Assembly (NCBI GenBank): GCA_947501315.1
Contig: CANMXH010000131.1
Span: forward strand, 1 to 6,428
From: Caulobacteraceae bacterium
GTDB lineage: Bacteria; Pseudomonadota; Alphaproteobacteria; Caulobacterales; Caulobacteraceae
Length of the DNA stretch: 6,428 nt
Direction: 5' to 3'
Shown: positions 1 to 5,940 of the stretch, one piece after another
Layout: every line of letters begins with the position of its first letter
Position numbering within the stretch: position 1 is the first letter of the stretch
The notes under the pieces: model-generated
The model's database searches: none
What the model was told of the DNA's origin: nothing
Seen by the model: the letters and a program-made list of their open reading frames with translations, nothing else
Position numbers and translations under genes: made by a program

Positions 1-277
1 ACGAGGCCAGCAGGTCGGCCGTCATGTCCGAGCCCGGATAGACCGGCAGGGTCACCCCCCGCAGTCGCGCCAGATGGCTGAGGATACGGCTGTCGCAAAC
101 CTTCAGATCCGCCTCGGCATAGATCTCGCGCGCCACCCGGCCGTCCATCAGCTTGATCACATGATCGACATTGGGCGTTACCACATAGCCATAGGCTCCC
201 CGCGCCATGCCGATCACCCGGGCCAGCATCTGCGGCTGGTCGCCGTCGGCAAAATCGAGGGTCATGAAGCGGGCCAT
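1..277 (-). CDS. WecG/TagA/CpsF-family (GT26) glycosyltransferase, N-terminal part, cut by window edge
   Basis: The 92 visible residues match the N-terminal region of the WecG/TagA/CpsF family. These enzymes transfer a sugar such as N-acetylmannosamine from a UDP donor to an undecaprenyl-diphosphate-linked acceptor at the inner face of the membrane, for surface polysaccharide synthesis. Visible hallmarks are VVTPNVDH (about residues 32-39), a conserved Asp in CDSRI (Asp62) and PGSDMTADLL (81-90). Thr34 and Asp62 are 28 residues apart, which fits the usual distance between the TPN motif and the conserved Asp. Many members have DGMG around this Asp; here it is DSRI. The start is well bounded: an in-frame TAG lies at 289-287, three codons upstream, leaving ATG 277 or ATG 265 (MARFM...). 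No strong Shine-Dalgarno is seen. The C-terminal half lies outside the window. In Caulobacter the holdfast enzyme HfsJ belongs to this family, but nothing here shows the substrate. The family call is fairly sure; the acceptor is unknown. Confidence 0.8.
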   Translation of the reverse strand, partial: MARFMTLDFADGDQPQMLARVIGMARGAYGYVVTPNVDHVIKLMDGRVAREIYAEADLKVCDSRILSHLARLRGVTLPVYPGSDMTADLLAS

Positions 278-325
278 GGGGACAAACTACTCCCGTCCCG
301 GTCAACGCCCGGTTACGATGGCCGC

Positions 326-772
326 ATGTTCCTGACCCTTCTTTCGCTGCTGTCCGCCCAGCCCGCCCAGCCGCCGCACCGGTTCGTCTTCCTCGGTGCC
401 GACCGGTTCGCCCACTATGCCGACCTGGCCAGCCTTCAGCCGGAGGGGTCCGGCGGCCGCATCCGGGTGTTTCAGGTGGTCGCCCCCGACTTCCGCGCCG
501 CCGGCGCAGCATACTGGGGCGGCTGGTCATGGTGGTCATTCGACTGCAGCGCAGACGGCAAGGTCGACCGGCTGGATTTCGCGGCCGTGCGCGAAGGCGG
601 CGCGGAGGGGCCGGCCACGCCCGACGATGCGCCGCCCCGGACGGCGGAGCAGGGCAGCAAAGCCTTTGAGATGCTGGTCGCCGCCTGCAATCCCGATGAC
701 TACGACATCGACGCCGTGACGCTTGAGGAGGCGGTGGCCCATGGCCGGGCCAATCTGGCGGCTGTGGATTAG
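326..772 (+). CDS. Small probably exported protein, surface-adhesin E-like
   Basis: A 148-residue protein of unknown function. The N-terminus MFLTLLSLLSAQPAQPP is short, hydrophobic and then Ala/Pro/Gln-rich, so it could be a signal peptide, though it lacks a basic N-region. The body has an aromatic cluster (YWGGWSWWSFDC, 63-74), then a charged stretch, then KAFEMLVAAC ending at Cys121, and an acidic tail. Cys74 and Cys121 could form a disulfide in the periplasm. A short exported protein with an early 'xFDC' strand and a late 'xxxC' helix resembles the surface-adhesin protein E-like families common in Proteobacteria; this is a resemblance from memory, not a search. The frame is open back to 74, but I chose ATG 326 because the upstream extension would overlap the divergent glycosyltransferase gene antisense and would lose the signal-like start. 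No clear ribosome binding site is seen. It ends at TAG 770-772, converging on murG. Function is not established. Confidence 0.6.
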   Translation: MFLTLLSLLSAQPAQPPHRFVFLGADRFAHYADLASLQPEGSGGRIRVFQVVAPDFRAAGAAYWGGWSWWSFDCSADGKVDRLDFAAVREGGAEGPATPDDAPPRTAEQGSKAFEMLVAACNPDDYDIDAVTLEEAVAHGRANLAAVD

Positions 773-780
773 CCTTGTCA

Positions 781-810
781 TCCCCGACGCCGCGAAGCGG
801 TGATCGGGGA
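781..810. repeat. Hairpin A, 8 nt after the plus-strand gene
   Basis: The arms TCCCCGA (781-787) and TCGGGGA (804-810) pair perfectly. Inside them CCGC (790-793) pairs with GCGG (797-800) around a GAA loop. It begins 8 nt after the TAG of the adhesin-like gene, so it could act as that gene's transcript end. The preceding GTCA (777-780) plus TCCCCGA resembles the GTCATCCC-type start of the other repeats in this window. Confidence 0.6.
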
Positions 811-833
811 CGCTTGAGCGCACGCACTGCGCA

Positions 834-866
834 CTCCCGGAAGCTGCGCATGCAGCTATCCGGGAG
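834..866. repeat. Hairpin B, REP-like, 14 bp stem
   Basis: The outer arms CTCCCGGA (834-841) and TCCGGGAG (859-866) and the inner arms AGCTGC (842-847) and GCAGCT (852-857) give a 14-bp stem with one bulged A (858) and a four-base loop GCAT. It shares the outer arms of hairpin C but has a different inner stem. Such short palindromic units between genes resemble REP-type elements, but I cannot assign a named family. Confidence 0.7.
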
Positions 867-885
867 ACAGCCAGCCGCCGACCGT

Positions 886-917
886 CTCCCGGATAATCGC
901 CCTGCGATTTCCGGGAG
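886..917. repeat. Hairpin C, paired partner of hairpin B
   Basis: The outer arms CTCCCGGA (886-893) and TCCGGGAG (910-917) are identical to those of hairpin B. The inner arms AATCGC (895-900) and GCGATT (904-909) are unrelated to B's in sequence but still pair fully, around a CCT loop. One T (894) is bulged, on the opposite side from B's bulge. Nineteen bases separate the two hairpins. Confidence 0.7.
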
Positions 918-939
918 GCCACATCAAATGCGCCAACCG

Positions 940-980
940 TCCCGGCTCTTCCCCCGGCCTTCGCCGGGGTTCGGCCGGGA
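940..980. repeat. Hairpin D, nested repeat just after murG; possible terminator
   Basis: The outer arms TCCCGGC (940-946) and GCCGGGA (974-980) enclose a second hairpin, CCCCGGC (952-958) and GCCGGGG (963-969), with a CTTC loop. It lies 14 nt beyond the murG stop on the minus strand and could end the dcw transcript, but no U-tract follows. Read on the minus strand it begins GTCATCCCGGCC and contains CCCCGGCGAAGGCCGGGG, close to the left end of the large repeat between ftsW and murG (GTCATTCCGGCGAAGGCCGG), so the two probably belong to one dispersed repeat family. Confidence 0.6.
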
Positions 981-994
981 TGACAAGCTGCAGA

Positions 995-2083
995 CTAAAC
1001 CACAGCCGCCTCAACCATATCCGCCAGTTCCACGGTCGCGTCCGGCAGGGCCGCCGACCGAGCGCCCGCGCTCATGGCCGCCAGCCGCGCGGGATCGGAC
1101 AACAGCGCCAGCAGCGCCGCCGTCAGACGCTCGACCGTCGCCTCATCCTCCAGCACCACCTCTGCCCCGCCCGCCTCGACAAGGCTCAGGGCATTGAAGC
1201 GCTGGTGGTCGTCCATGGCGATCTTCAGCGGGATCAGCAGCGACGGCAGGGCCGCCACCGCCAGCTCCGAACAGGTCGAGGCTCCCGCCCGGCCAATCAC
1301 CAGATGCGTCGTCGTCAGCCGCCGCGCCATGTCACCGAAGAAGGGCGCCACCTCGGCCTCGATCCCGGCGGCGGCATAGATGGCCCGCGCCGTCTCCAGC
1401 ATCTCGGGCCGCGACTGCTGCTGCACCCGCAACCGCTTGCGCAGGGGGGCCGGCAAGGCGGCCAAGGCCTGCGGCACCGCCTCGGACAGGATACGCGCGC
1501 CCTGGCTGCCGCCGGTGACCAGCACATGGATCGGCCCGCGCGCCTTCGGGGCGGCATAAGGCCGGTCGAACAGGGTGCGGATGTCCGGCCGCACCGGATT
1601 GCCGATCAGGCTGACGCGCGCCTCGACGCCGGACGGCACCAGCCGCAGGTTCGGGAAGGACGCCGCCACCGCGCCGACATAGGGGCTGAGCCAGCGGTTG
1701 GTCCGCCCCAGCACCGAATTCTGCTCATGCAACAACGTCGGTCGCCCCTGGCTCAGCGCCGCCAGAAGAGCCGGGGCCGAGGGATAGCCGCCGAAGCCCA
1801 CCACCACCGCCGCATCCAGCCGCTTCAGGGCCGATCGCGCCTTGAACAGGCCGCGTGCAATTGCCACGCCCGCCTTGGCCATGCCGACCGGTCCGCGCCC
1901 GGTGGCGGCGTCCAGCGCGATCCTTTCCTCGGCCGGAAAGGCCTGGGCATAGGCCTCGCCCCGGTGATCGGTGGCCAGCACGATCCGCCAGCCGCGCCGC
2001 GTCAGCTCGCGTGCCAGCGCCTCGGCCGGAAACATATGCCCGCCGGTACCCCCGGCGGCGACGACGCAGACTTTTGATGCCAT
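995..2083 (-). CDS. murG: UDP-GlcNAc:lipid I N-acetylglucosaminyltransferase MurG
   Basis: MurG adds GlcNAc from UDP-GlcNAc to lipid I at the cytoplasmic face of the membrane, making lipid II, the last intracellular step of peptidoglycan precursor synthesis. The 362-residue protein is close to the usual length (E. coli about 355) and has both GT28 domains. N-terminal domain: GGTGGH glycine loop (11-16), GFGGYPSAP (96-104), HEQN (119-122), GNPVR (161-165). C-terminal, donor-binding domain: GGSQGA (191-196), GRAGAST (264-270) with SELA, and DDHQRFNA (291-298). I chose ATG 2083 because MASKVCVVAAGGTGGH places the glycine loop as usual. An upstream in-frame ATG at 2137 adds 18 unlikely residues and falls inside the inverted repeat. 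The Shine-Dalgarno is weak. It is the last dcw gene here, separated from ftsW by 190 nt. The identification is secure. Confidence 0.97.
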   Translation of the reverse strand: MASKVCVVAAGGTGGHMFPAEALARELTRRGWRIVLATDHRGEAYAQAFPAEERIALDAATGRGPVGMAKAGVAIARGLFKARSALKRLDAAVVVGFGGYPSAPALLAALSQGRPTLLHEQNSVLGRTNRWLSPYVGAVAASFPNLRLVPSGVEARVSLIGNPVRPDIRTLFDRPYAAPKARGPIHVLVTGGSQGARILSEAVPQALAALPAPLRKRLRVQQQSRPEMLETARAIYAAAGIEAEVAPFFGDMARRLTTTHLVIGRAGASTCSELAVAALPSLLIPLKIAMDDHQRFNALSLVEAGGAEVVLEDEATVERLTAALLALLSDPARLAAMSAGARSAALPDATVELADMVEAAVV

Positions 2084-2126
2084 TCGCTGTGTTTGCCCGA
2101 TGGCGCGCCGGCTCGCCACCCCTCCC

Positions 2127-2266
2127 GCTATCGTCATTCCGGCGAAGGCCGGAACCCAGCGGCGCCGAAGGCGATCTGTTCACGCACCGTGCCCGCGACA
2201 GCTTCGCGCTCGCGCGCGCCGCTGGGTTCCGGGCCTCCGCTACGCTTCGCCCGGAATGACGATAGC
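2127..2266. repeat. 140-nt branched inverted repeat between ftsW and murG
   Basis: The outer arms GCTATCGTCATTCCGG (2127-2142) and CCGGAATGACGATAGC (2251-2266) are a perfect 16-bp match. A second perfect 15-bp stem pairs 2151-2165 with 2216-2230. Each end can instead fold locally: TTCCGGC/GCCGGAA (2137-2143 with 2148-2154) and TTCCGGGC/GCCCGGAA (2227-2234 with 2249-2256). The centre has CGAAG/CTTCG and CTGT/ACAG pairing around a small CACG-CAC-CGTG hairpin (2181-2191). It starts 7 nt past the ftsW stop and ends 43 nt before the murG start, so in the transcript it could fold and affect termination, RNA stability or murG expression. The inverted ends also fit a small non-autonomous transposable element. 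I see no target-site duplication and no coding content. Confidence 0.8.
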
Positions 2267-2273
2267 AGTGAGG

Positions 2274-3455
2274 TTAAGGCAAGATCCGCCCGCGATCCGG
2301 CAGGCTGGTCCCCGGCTCATAGGCCCCGGGTCGGCGGCGGGTCAGGGCCAGCGCCAGCCCCATGGTCAGCCCCATGGCCAGCATCGACGAGCCGCCATAG
2401 CTGATGAAGGGCAGGGTCATCCCCTTGGTCGGGATCAGGTTCAGGTTCACCGCGATATTGATACAGGCCTGCAGGCCGATCAGCATGAACAGGCCCGCCG
2501 CGGCGGTCTGTTCGAACGGATCCGTCAACTTCATCGCCCTGCGCATGCCGCGCACCACGATGAAGGCATAGAGGGCGATCATGACCAGCGACAGAATGAG
2601 CCCGAACTCCTCGGCCCCGACCGAATAGATGAAGTCGGTATGCAGGTCGGGGACGTGGCGTTTCATCACCCCCTCGCCGACCCCGCGCCCGACCAGACCC
2701 CCGGCGCGGATGGCCTCGGAGGCACGGTCAATCTGGTGGGTATCGGCGGTCTCGGGCGAGAAGAAGCGGCTCAGCCGGTCACGCATGTGGCTGAAAGCGA
2801 AATACAGGCCCACGACCCCGCCCGCCCCCGCCGCCGCCAGGGCCGCCACCCATTTCAGCGGCACCCCGGCCATGAAGAAGACGGCCATGAAGGTGGTGGT
2901 GATCAGCAGGGTCTGGCCGATGTCGGGCTGGATCAGCAACAGGCCGACCGTCAGGGCCCAGGTCCCGAAGGCGATGGAGACGCCCGGCACCCCTTGCGCC
3001 TTCTGGGCCTCGGAGAACATCCAGGCGGCAAAGACGATCAGGCCCGGCTTGGCGAATTCCGAGGGCTGCAGGCTGAACGGCCCCAGGTTCACCCAGCGCG
3101 CGGCCCCCTTCACCTCATTGCCGATGAACGGCAGGGCAGCCATGACCACGATGGCACCGAGCAGGGCCAGAAGGGCGATCCGGCGCACGCCGCGCGGCGA
3201 CAGCAGGGACGCCAGCAGCATGGCCACCGTCCCGCCCGCAGCCCAGACGATCATCCGCCAGGAATAGTGGAACGGGTCCGAGATCGACTCATCGGCGAGG
3301 ATGGCGGCCGGGCTGGAGGCAAAACTGAGCGCCACGCCGAGCCCGACCAGGGTCAGGGCCGCCGCCAGCAGGCCGCGATCGATCGTCCAGAACCATTTGG
3401 CGATGGCGCTCTGGTCGTTGCGCGAAAAGGCGGGGCTGTAGTTGTGCGCGGTCAT
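2274..3455 (-). CDS. ftsW: Septal peptidoglycan glycosyltransferase FtsW (SEDS family)
   Basis: FtsW is a multi-pass inner-membrane protein of the SEDS family. With a class B PBP partner (FtsI) it polymerises lipid II at the division site. The 393 residues give about ten hydrophobic segments. Family marks in order: GAARWVNLG (117-125), QPSEFAK (130-136), QPDIGQTLL (176-184), HTDFIYSVGAEEFG (282-295) and PTKGMTLPFISYGGSS (342-357). Asp284 in HTDF aligns with the catalytic Asp described for SEDS proteins (Asp297 of E. coli FtsW). FtsW rather than RodA is favoured by its place between murD and murG and by the FISYGGSS ending. The start ATG 3455 is 6 nt after the murD stop, has no good Shine-Dalgarno, and lies in a small hairpin with the murD stop, which suggests coupled translation. 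It ends at TAA 2276-2274, next to the large repeat. Confidence 0.96.
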   Translation of the reverse strand: MTAHNYSPAFSRNDQSAIAKWFWTIDRGLLAAALTLVGLGVALSFASSPAAILADESISDPFHYSWRMIVWAAGGTVAMLLASLLSPRGVRRIALLALLGAIVVMAALPFIGNEVKGAARWVNLGPFSLQPSEFAKPGLIVFAAWMFSEAQKAQGVPGVSIAFGTWALTVGLLLIQPDIGQTLLITTTFMAVFFMAGVPLKWVAALAAAGAGGVVGLYFAFSHMRDRLSRFFSPETADTHQIDRASEAIRAGGLVGRGVGEGVMKRHVPDLHTDFIYSVGAEEFGLILSLVMIALYAFIVVRGMRRAMKLTDPFEQTAAAGLFMLIGLQACINIAVNLNLIPTKGMTLPFISYGGSSMLAMGLTMGLALALTRRRPGAYEPGTSLPDRGRILP

Positions 3456-3470
3456 GGTTCGCTAACCATG
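3453..3470 (-). promoter_or_regulatory. Hairpin spanning murD stop and ftsW start
   Basis: On the coding (minus) strand CATGGTTAGCGAACCATG forms a 7-bp perfect stem (CATGGTT/AACCATG) with an AGCG loop. The murD TAG sits at 3464-3462, at the end of the left arm and start of the loop, and the ftsW ATG is the last three bases of the right arm. In the mRNA the ftsW start codon would be paired unless ribosomes finishing murD open the stem, a plausible means of translational coupling. The structure is seen directly; the function is inferred, and a 7-bp stem this small could arise by chance. Confidence 0.45.
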
Positions 3471-4826
3471 CCCTGAAGGGGTAGCGCCGAGGTTAAGGAC
3501 AGCGGCGCGAAACGCCTCACCCCGCGCCTCAAAGTCCGGATACTGGTCGAAACTGGCGGCGGCGGGGCTGAGCAGCACCACCGCCTCCCGCCCCGTGGCG
3601 GCGGCAGCCTCAGCGGCGGCCTGCACGGCCGAGGCCATGTCGCCGCTGATCCGGTGCGGGGTGTCGCCCAGCCGCGCCGCGAACGGCCCGGCGGACTCGC
3701 CGATCAGAAAGGCCTCGACCACACGCGGGAACAGGTCCTCCAACTCGTCGATCCCGCCCGCCTTGGCCCGCCCGCCGACGATCCAGAAGCTGCGCTCATA
3801 GGACGACAGCGCCTGCCGTGCTGCATCGGCATTGGTGGCCTTGGAGTCGTTGATGAAGCGGACGCGGCCGAGCGTGGCGACGTGCTCCATTCGGTGGGCG
3901 AGGCCCGGGAAGGTCATCAGGCCTTCGACGGCCGCGTCATGCGGGACGCCCACGGCGCGGGCGGCGGCATAGGCGAAGGCAGCGTTCTGGGCGTTGTGCC
4001 GACCGGGGAGTGAGCGGGCCAGGGAAAGATCGATCGTCTCGCCATCCGCTCTCAGCCGCCGGTCCGGGACGCTGATGTCCGCGGGCGTTCCGTTTGTCGA
4101 AACGGTACGGGAACCAACCACGGTGGCGGCGATGCGCTTGCCCCAGTCGTCATCCACGCCGACGAGGGACAGGCCCGCATGGGTGAAAATCCGCGCCTTG
4201 GCGGCCACATACCCCTCCATCCCGCCATGCCGGTCCAGATGGTCGGGGCTGATGTTTGTCAGGATGGCCACGTCGGGCGCAAAGCCGGTCGTCAGGTCCA
4301 GCTGATAGCTCGACACCTCGATCACATAGACCCCGACCTCGGCCGGCGCCGGCAGGGCGAGCACCCCGATGCCGATGTTGCCGCCGACGGCGACCTTCAG
4401 CCCGGCCTGTTTCAGCACCCAGCCGATCAGGGCGGTGGTGGTCGACTTCCCGTTCGTGCCGGTGATGGCGATGACCTTCGGCCGCACCGTCGCGGGCATC
4501 CGGGCCATGGCGCGGGCGAACAGCTCGATGTCGCCGATGATCTCGACCGACGCCGCTCTCGCCCTGTCGACGGTCCAGTGCGGTTTGGGGTGGGTCAGGG
4601 GCGCGCCGGGGGACAGGACCAGGGCCGCGAACTGCGACCAGTCGGCCCGGCCAAGGTCCTCGACCGCGAAGCCCTCGGCCTCGGCCTGCATCCGCCCCGA
4701 GACGCTGTCATCCCAAAGGATGGGGATGGCACCCCCGGCGTGCAGCGCACGCGCCGCCGTAATCCCCGACCGCCCCAGGCCGAAGACCGCGACACGCCGC
4801 CCCTCGAAACCGGGGACCGCGATCAT
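3462..4826 (-). CDS. murD: UDP-N-acetylmuramoyl-L-alanine--D-glutamate ligase MurD
   Basis: MurD is a cytoplasmic ATP-dependent ligase that adds D-glutamate to UDP-MurNAc-L-Ala. Its 454 residues fit the family and all three Mur ligase domains are visible. Domain 1 has a Rossmann-like start, VFGLGRSG (14-21), for UDP binding, and LSPGAP (71-76). The central domain has the ATP P-loop GTNGKST (123-129), EVSSYQL (170-176), NISPDHLDRH (191-200) and a Lys at 210 in GYVAAKARIF, in the place of the carbamylated Lys of Mur ligases. HNAQN (287-291) leads into domain 3, with FPGLAHRMEHV (316-326), NDSKATN (336-342) and LLSPAAASFDQYPDFEARG (418-436). GLAHRMEHV and SFDQ are typical of MurD rather than MurC, E or F. 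The ATG directly follows the mraY TAG with no spacer, so translation is probably coupled. The identification is secure. Confidence 0.97.
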   Translation of the reverse strand: MIAVPGFEGRRVAVFGLGRSGITAARALHAGGAIPILWDDSVSGRMQAEAEGFAVEDLGRADWSQFAALVLSPGAPLTHPKPHWTVDRARAASVEIIGDIELFARAMARMPATVRPKVIAITGTNGKSTTTALIGWVLKQAGLKVAVGGNIGIGVLALPAPAEVGVYVIEVSSYQLDLTTGFAPDVAILTNISPDHLDRHGGMEGYVAAKARIFTHAGLSLVGVDDDWGKRIAATVVGSRTVSTNGTPADISVPDRRLRADGETIDLSLARSLPGRHNAQNAAFAYAAARAVGVPHDAAVEGLMTFPGLAHRMEHVATLGRVRFINDSKATNADAARQALSSYERSFWIVGGRAKAGGIDELEDLFPRVVEAFLIGESAGPFAARLGDTPHRISGDMASAVQAAAEAAAATGREAVVLLSPAAASFDQYPDFEARGEAFRAAVLNLGATPSGHG

Positions 4827-5936
4827 CTAGCGCAGCTTCAGCGTGGCCAAGCCAATCAGGGCCAGCATGGCCGAGACGATCCAGAAGCGGATCACCACCG
4901 TCGATTCCGGCCAGCCCATCTTCTCGAAATGGTGGTGGATCGGGGCCATCAGGAAGATGCGCTTCCCGGTGGCCTTGAAATAGGCGACCTGGATCATGAC
5001 CGAGGCGGCCTCGATGACGAACAGGCCGCCGACGATGCCCAGCACCAGTTCGTGCTTGGTGGCCACGGCGATGGCGCCCAGGGCGCCGCCCAGGGCCAGC
5101 GAACCGGTGTCACCCATGAAGATCTTGGCGGGCGGGGCATTGTACCAGAGGAAGCCGGTGCCCCCACCGATGATGGCCGCCGTGAAGATCGCCAGCTCCC
5201 CCGCGCCCGGCACATGGTGGACGCCGAGATAGTCCGAGAAGATGAAATTGCCGACCAGATAGCTGATGATGCCGAAGGCCCCGGCCGCCATCATCACCGG
5301 CACGATCGCCAGGCCGTCGAGGCCGTCGGTCAGGTTCACGGCGTTGGAAAAGCCGACCATGGTGAAGGCGGCGAACAGGACATAGAACCAGCCGATATTC
5401 AGCAGCACAGCCTTGAAGAAGGGGAAGGCGATCGAGGTCTCGAGGTTCGGCGAGGTCGGCGAGGCCTTCATCCAGATCACCGTCAGGATGCCGGCGATAA
5501 CCGAGATGATCACCTGGGCCAGCAGCTTCTGTTTCGAGGTCAGCCCGGCCGAGGTCTGTTTCGACACCTTGGCATAGTCGTCGACGAAGCCCAGCAGGCC
5601 GAAGGCCGCGGTCACCCCGGAGACGATCCAGATATAGGGATTGGTGAGGTCACCCCACAGGAAGACCGCCACCGCGATACCCGCCAGGATCATCAGCCCG
5701 CCCATGGTCGGGGTGCCGACCTTGGACAGATGCGAGACCGGGCCGTCGGCGCGGATCGGCTGGCCCTTGCCCTGTTTGACCCGCATCCAGGCGATGAAAC
5801 GGCTGCCCATGGCAACGGCGACGATCATGGCCGTGGCCATGGCCAGCGCCACCCGTACCGTCTGGTACTGGACCAGATTGAGCAGGGGATAGTCCTGCGC
5901 GATGTCGGCGTAGTGGAGATAGAGCAGGTAGAACAT
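4827..5936 (-). CDS. mraY: Phospho-N-acetylmuramoyl-pentapeptide transferase MraY
   Basis: MraY is an integral inner-membrane enzyme that moves phospho-MurNAc-pentapeptide from UDP to undecaprenyl phosphate, making lipid I, the substrate of MurG. The 369 residues give about ten membrane helices and the family's Mg-binding and catalytic residues: GTPTMGG (74-80), FVDDYAK with Asp119/Asp120 (117-123), NAVNLTDGLDGLA (198-210), MGDTGSL with Asp286 (284-290) and APIHHHFE (341-348). These correspond to Asp115, Asp116 and Asp267 of E. coli MraY. The pentapeptide-specific HHH motif separates it from WecA-type transferases. The ATG at 5936 is supported by a Shine-Dalgarno-like AGGG 7 nt upstream that overlaps the murF stop. 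The stop TAG (4829-4827) touches the murD ATG. The identification is secure. Confidence 0.97.
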   Translation of the reverse strand: MFYLLYLHYADIAQDYPLLNLVQYQTVRVALAMATAMIVAVAMGSRFIAWMRVKQGKGQPIRADGPVSHLSKVGTPTMGGLMILAGIAVAVFLWGDLTNPYIWIVSGVTAAFGLLGFVDDYAKVSKQTSAGLTSKQKLLAQVIISVIAGILTVIWMKASPTSPNLETSIAFPFFKAVLLNIGWFYVLFAAFTMVGFSNAVNLTDGLDGLAIVPVMMAAGAFGIISYLVGNFIFSDYLGVHHVPGAGELAIFTAAIIGGGTGFLWYNAPPAKIFMGDTGSLALGGALGAIAVATKHELVLGIVGGLFVIEAASVMIQVAYFKATGKRIFLMAPIHHHFEKMGWPESTVVIRFWIVSAMLALIGLATLKLR

Positions 5937-5940
5937 TTTG

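Larger units (their letters stand above)
773..994. other. Convergent intergenic region with four hairpins, no gene
   Basis: This 222-nt gap separates the stop of the plus-strand gene (770-772) from the stop of murG (997-995). I see no coding region in it; open frames crossing it are extensions of antisense frames. It holds four GC-rich inverted repeats, described separately. Because both flanking genes point into it, its likely roles are transcription termination from both sides and hosting of dispersed repeats. No run of T follows any hairpin on either strand, so a classic intrinsic terminator is not demonstrated. Confidence 0.75.

Noticed and set aside
279..299. Small inverted repeat GGGAC/GTCCC in the divergent gap as an operator
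   Set aside because: Five-base arms in GC-rich DNA are expected by chance, and no promoter elements can be placed with confidence around it.
74..325. N-terminal extension of the plus-strand adhesin-like gene to ATG 74
   Set aside because: The extra 84 residues lie antisense to the conserved glycosyltransferase motifs, and the signal-like start is at 326.
834..917. Possible start of a CRISPR array or tandem repeat
   Set aside because: There are only two units, each a self-complementary hairpin with different inner sequence and no spacer pattern.
980..2077. Plus-strand open frame of 365 codons opposite murG
   Set aside because: murG on the other strand has all its motifs; this frame is Arg/Gln/His-rich with no recognisable fold.
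2084..2137. Longer murG start at ATG 2137
   Set aside because: It adds 18 residues encoded partly in the repeat arm; MurG normally begins a few residues before the GGTGGH loop.
2127..2266. tRNA or known structured RNA because of the cloverleaf-like fold
   Set aside because: Arm lengths and loops do not fit a tRNA, no T-loop or anticodon arm is seen, and the end symmetry fits a repeat better.
3455..3469. Five-codon leader peptide before ftsW
   Set aside because: As a gene it is too short to support; it is mentioned only as part of the hairpin observation.
1971..3476. Plus-strand open frame of 501 codons across ftsW and the repeat
   Set aside because: It is antisense to ftsW, crosses the inverted repeat, and its composition is typical of a GC shadow frame.
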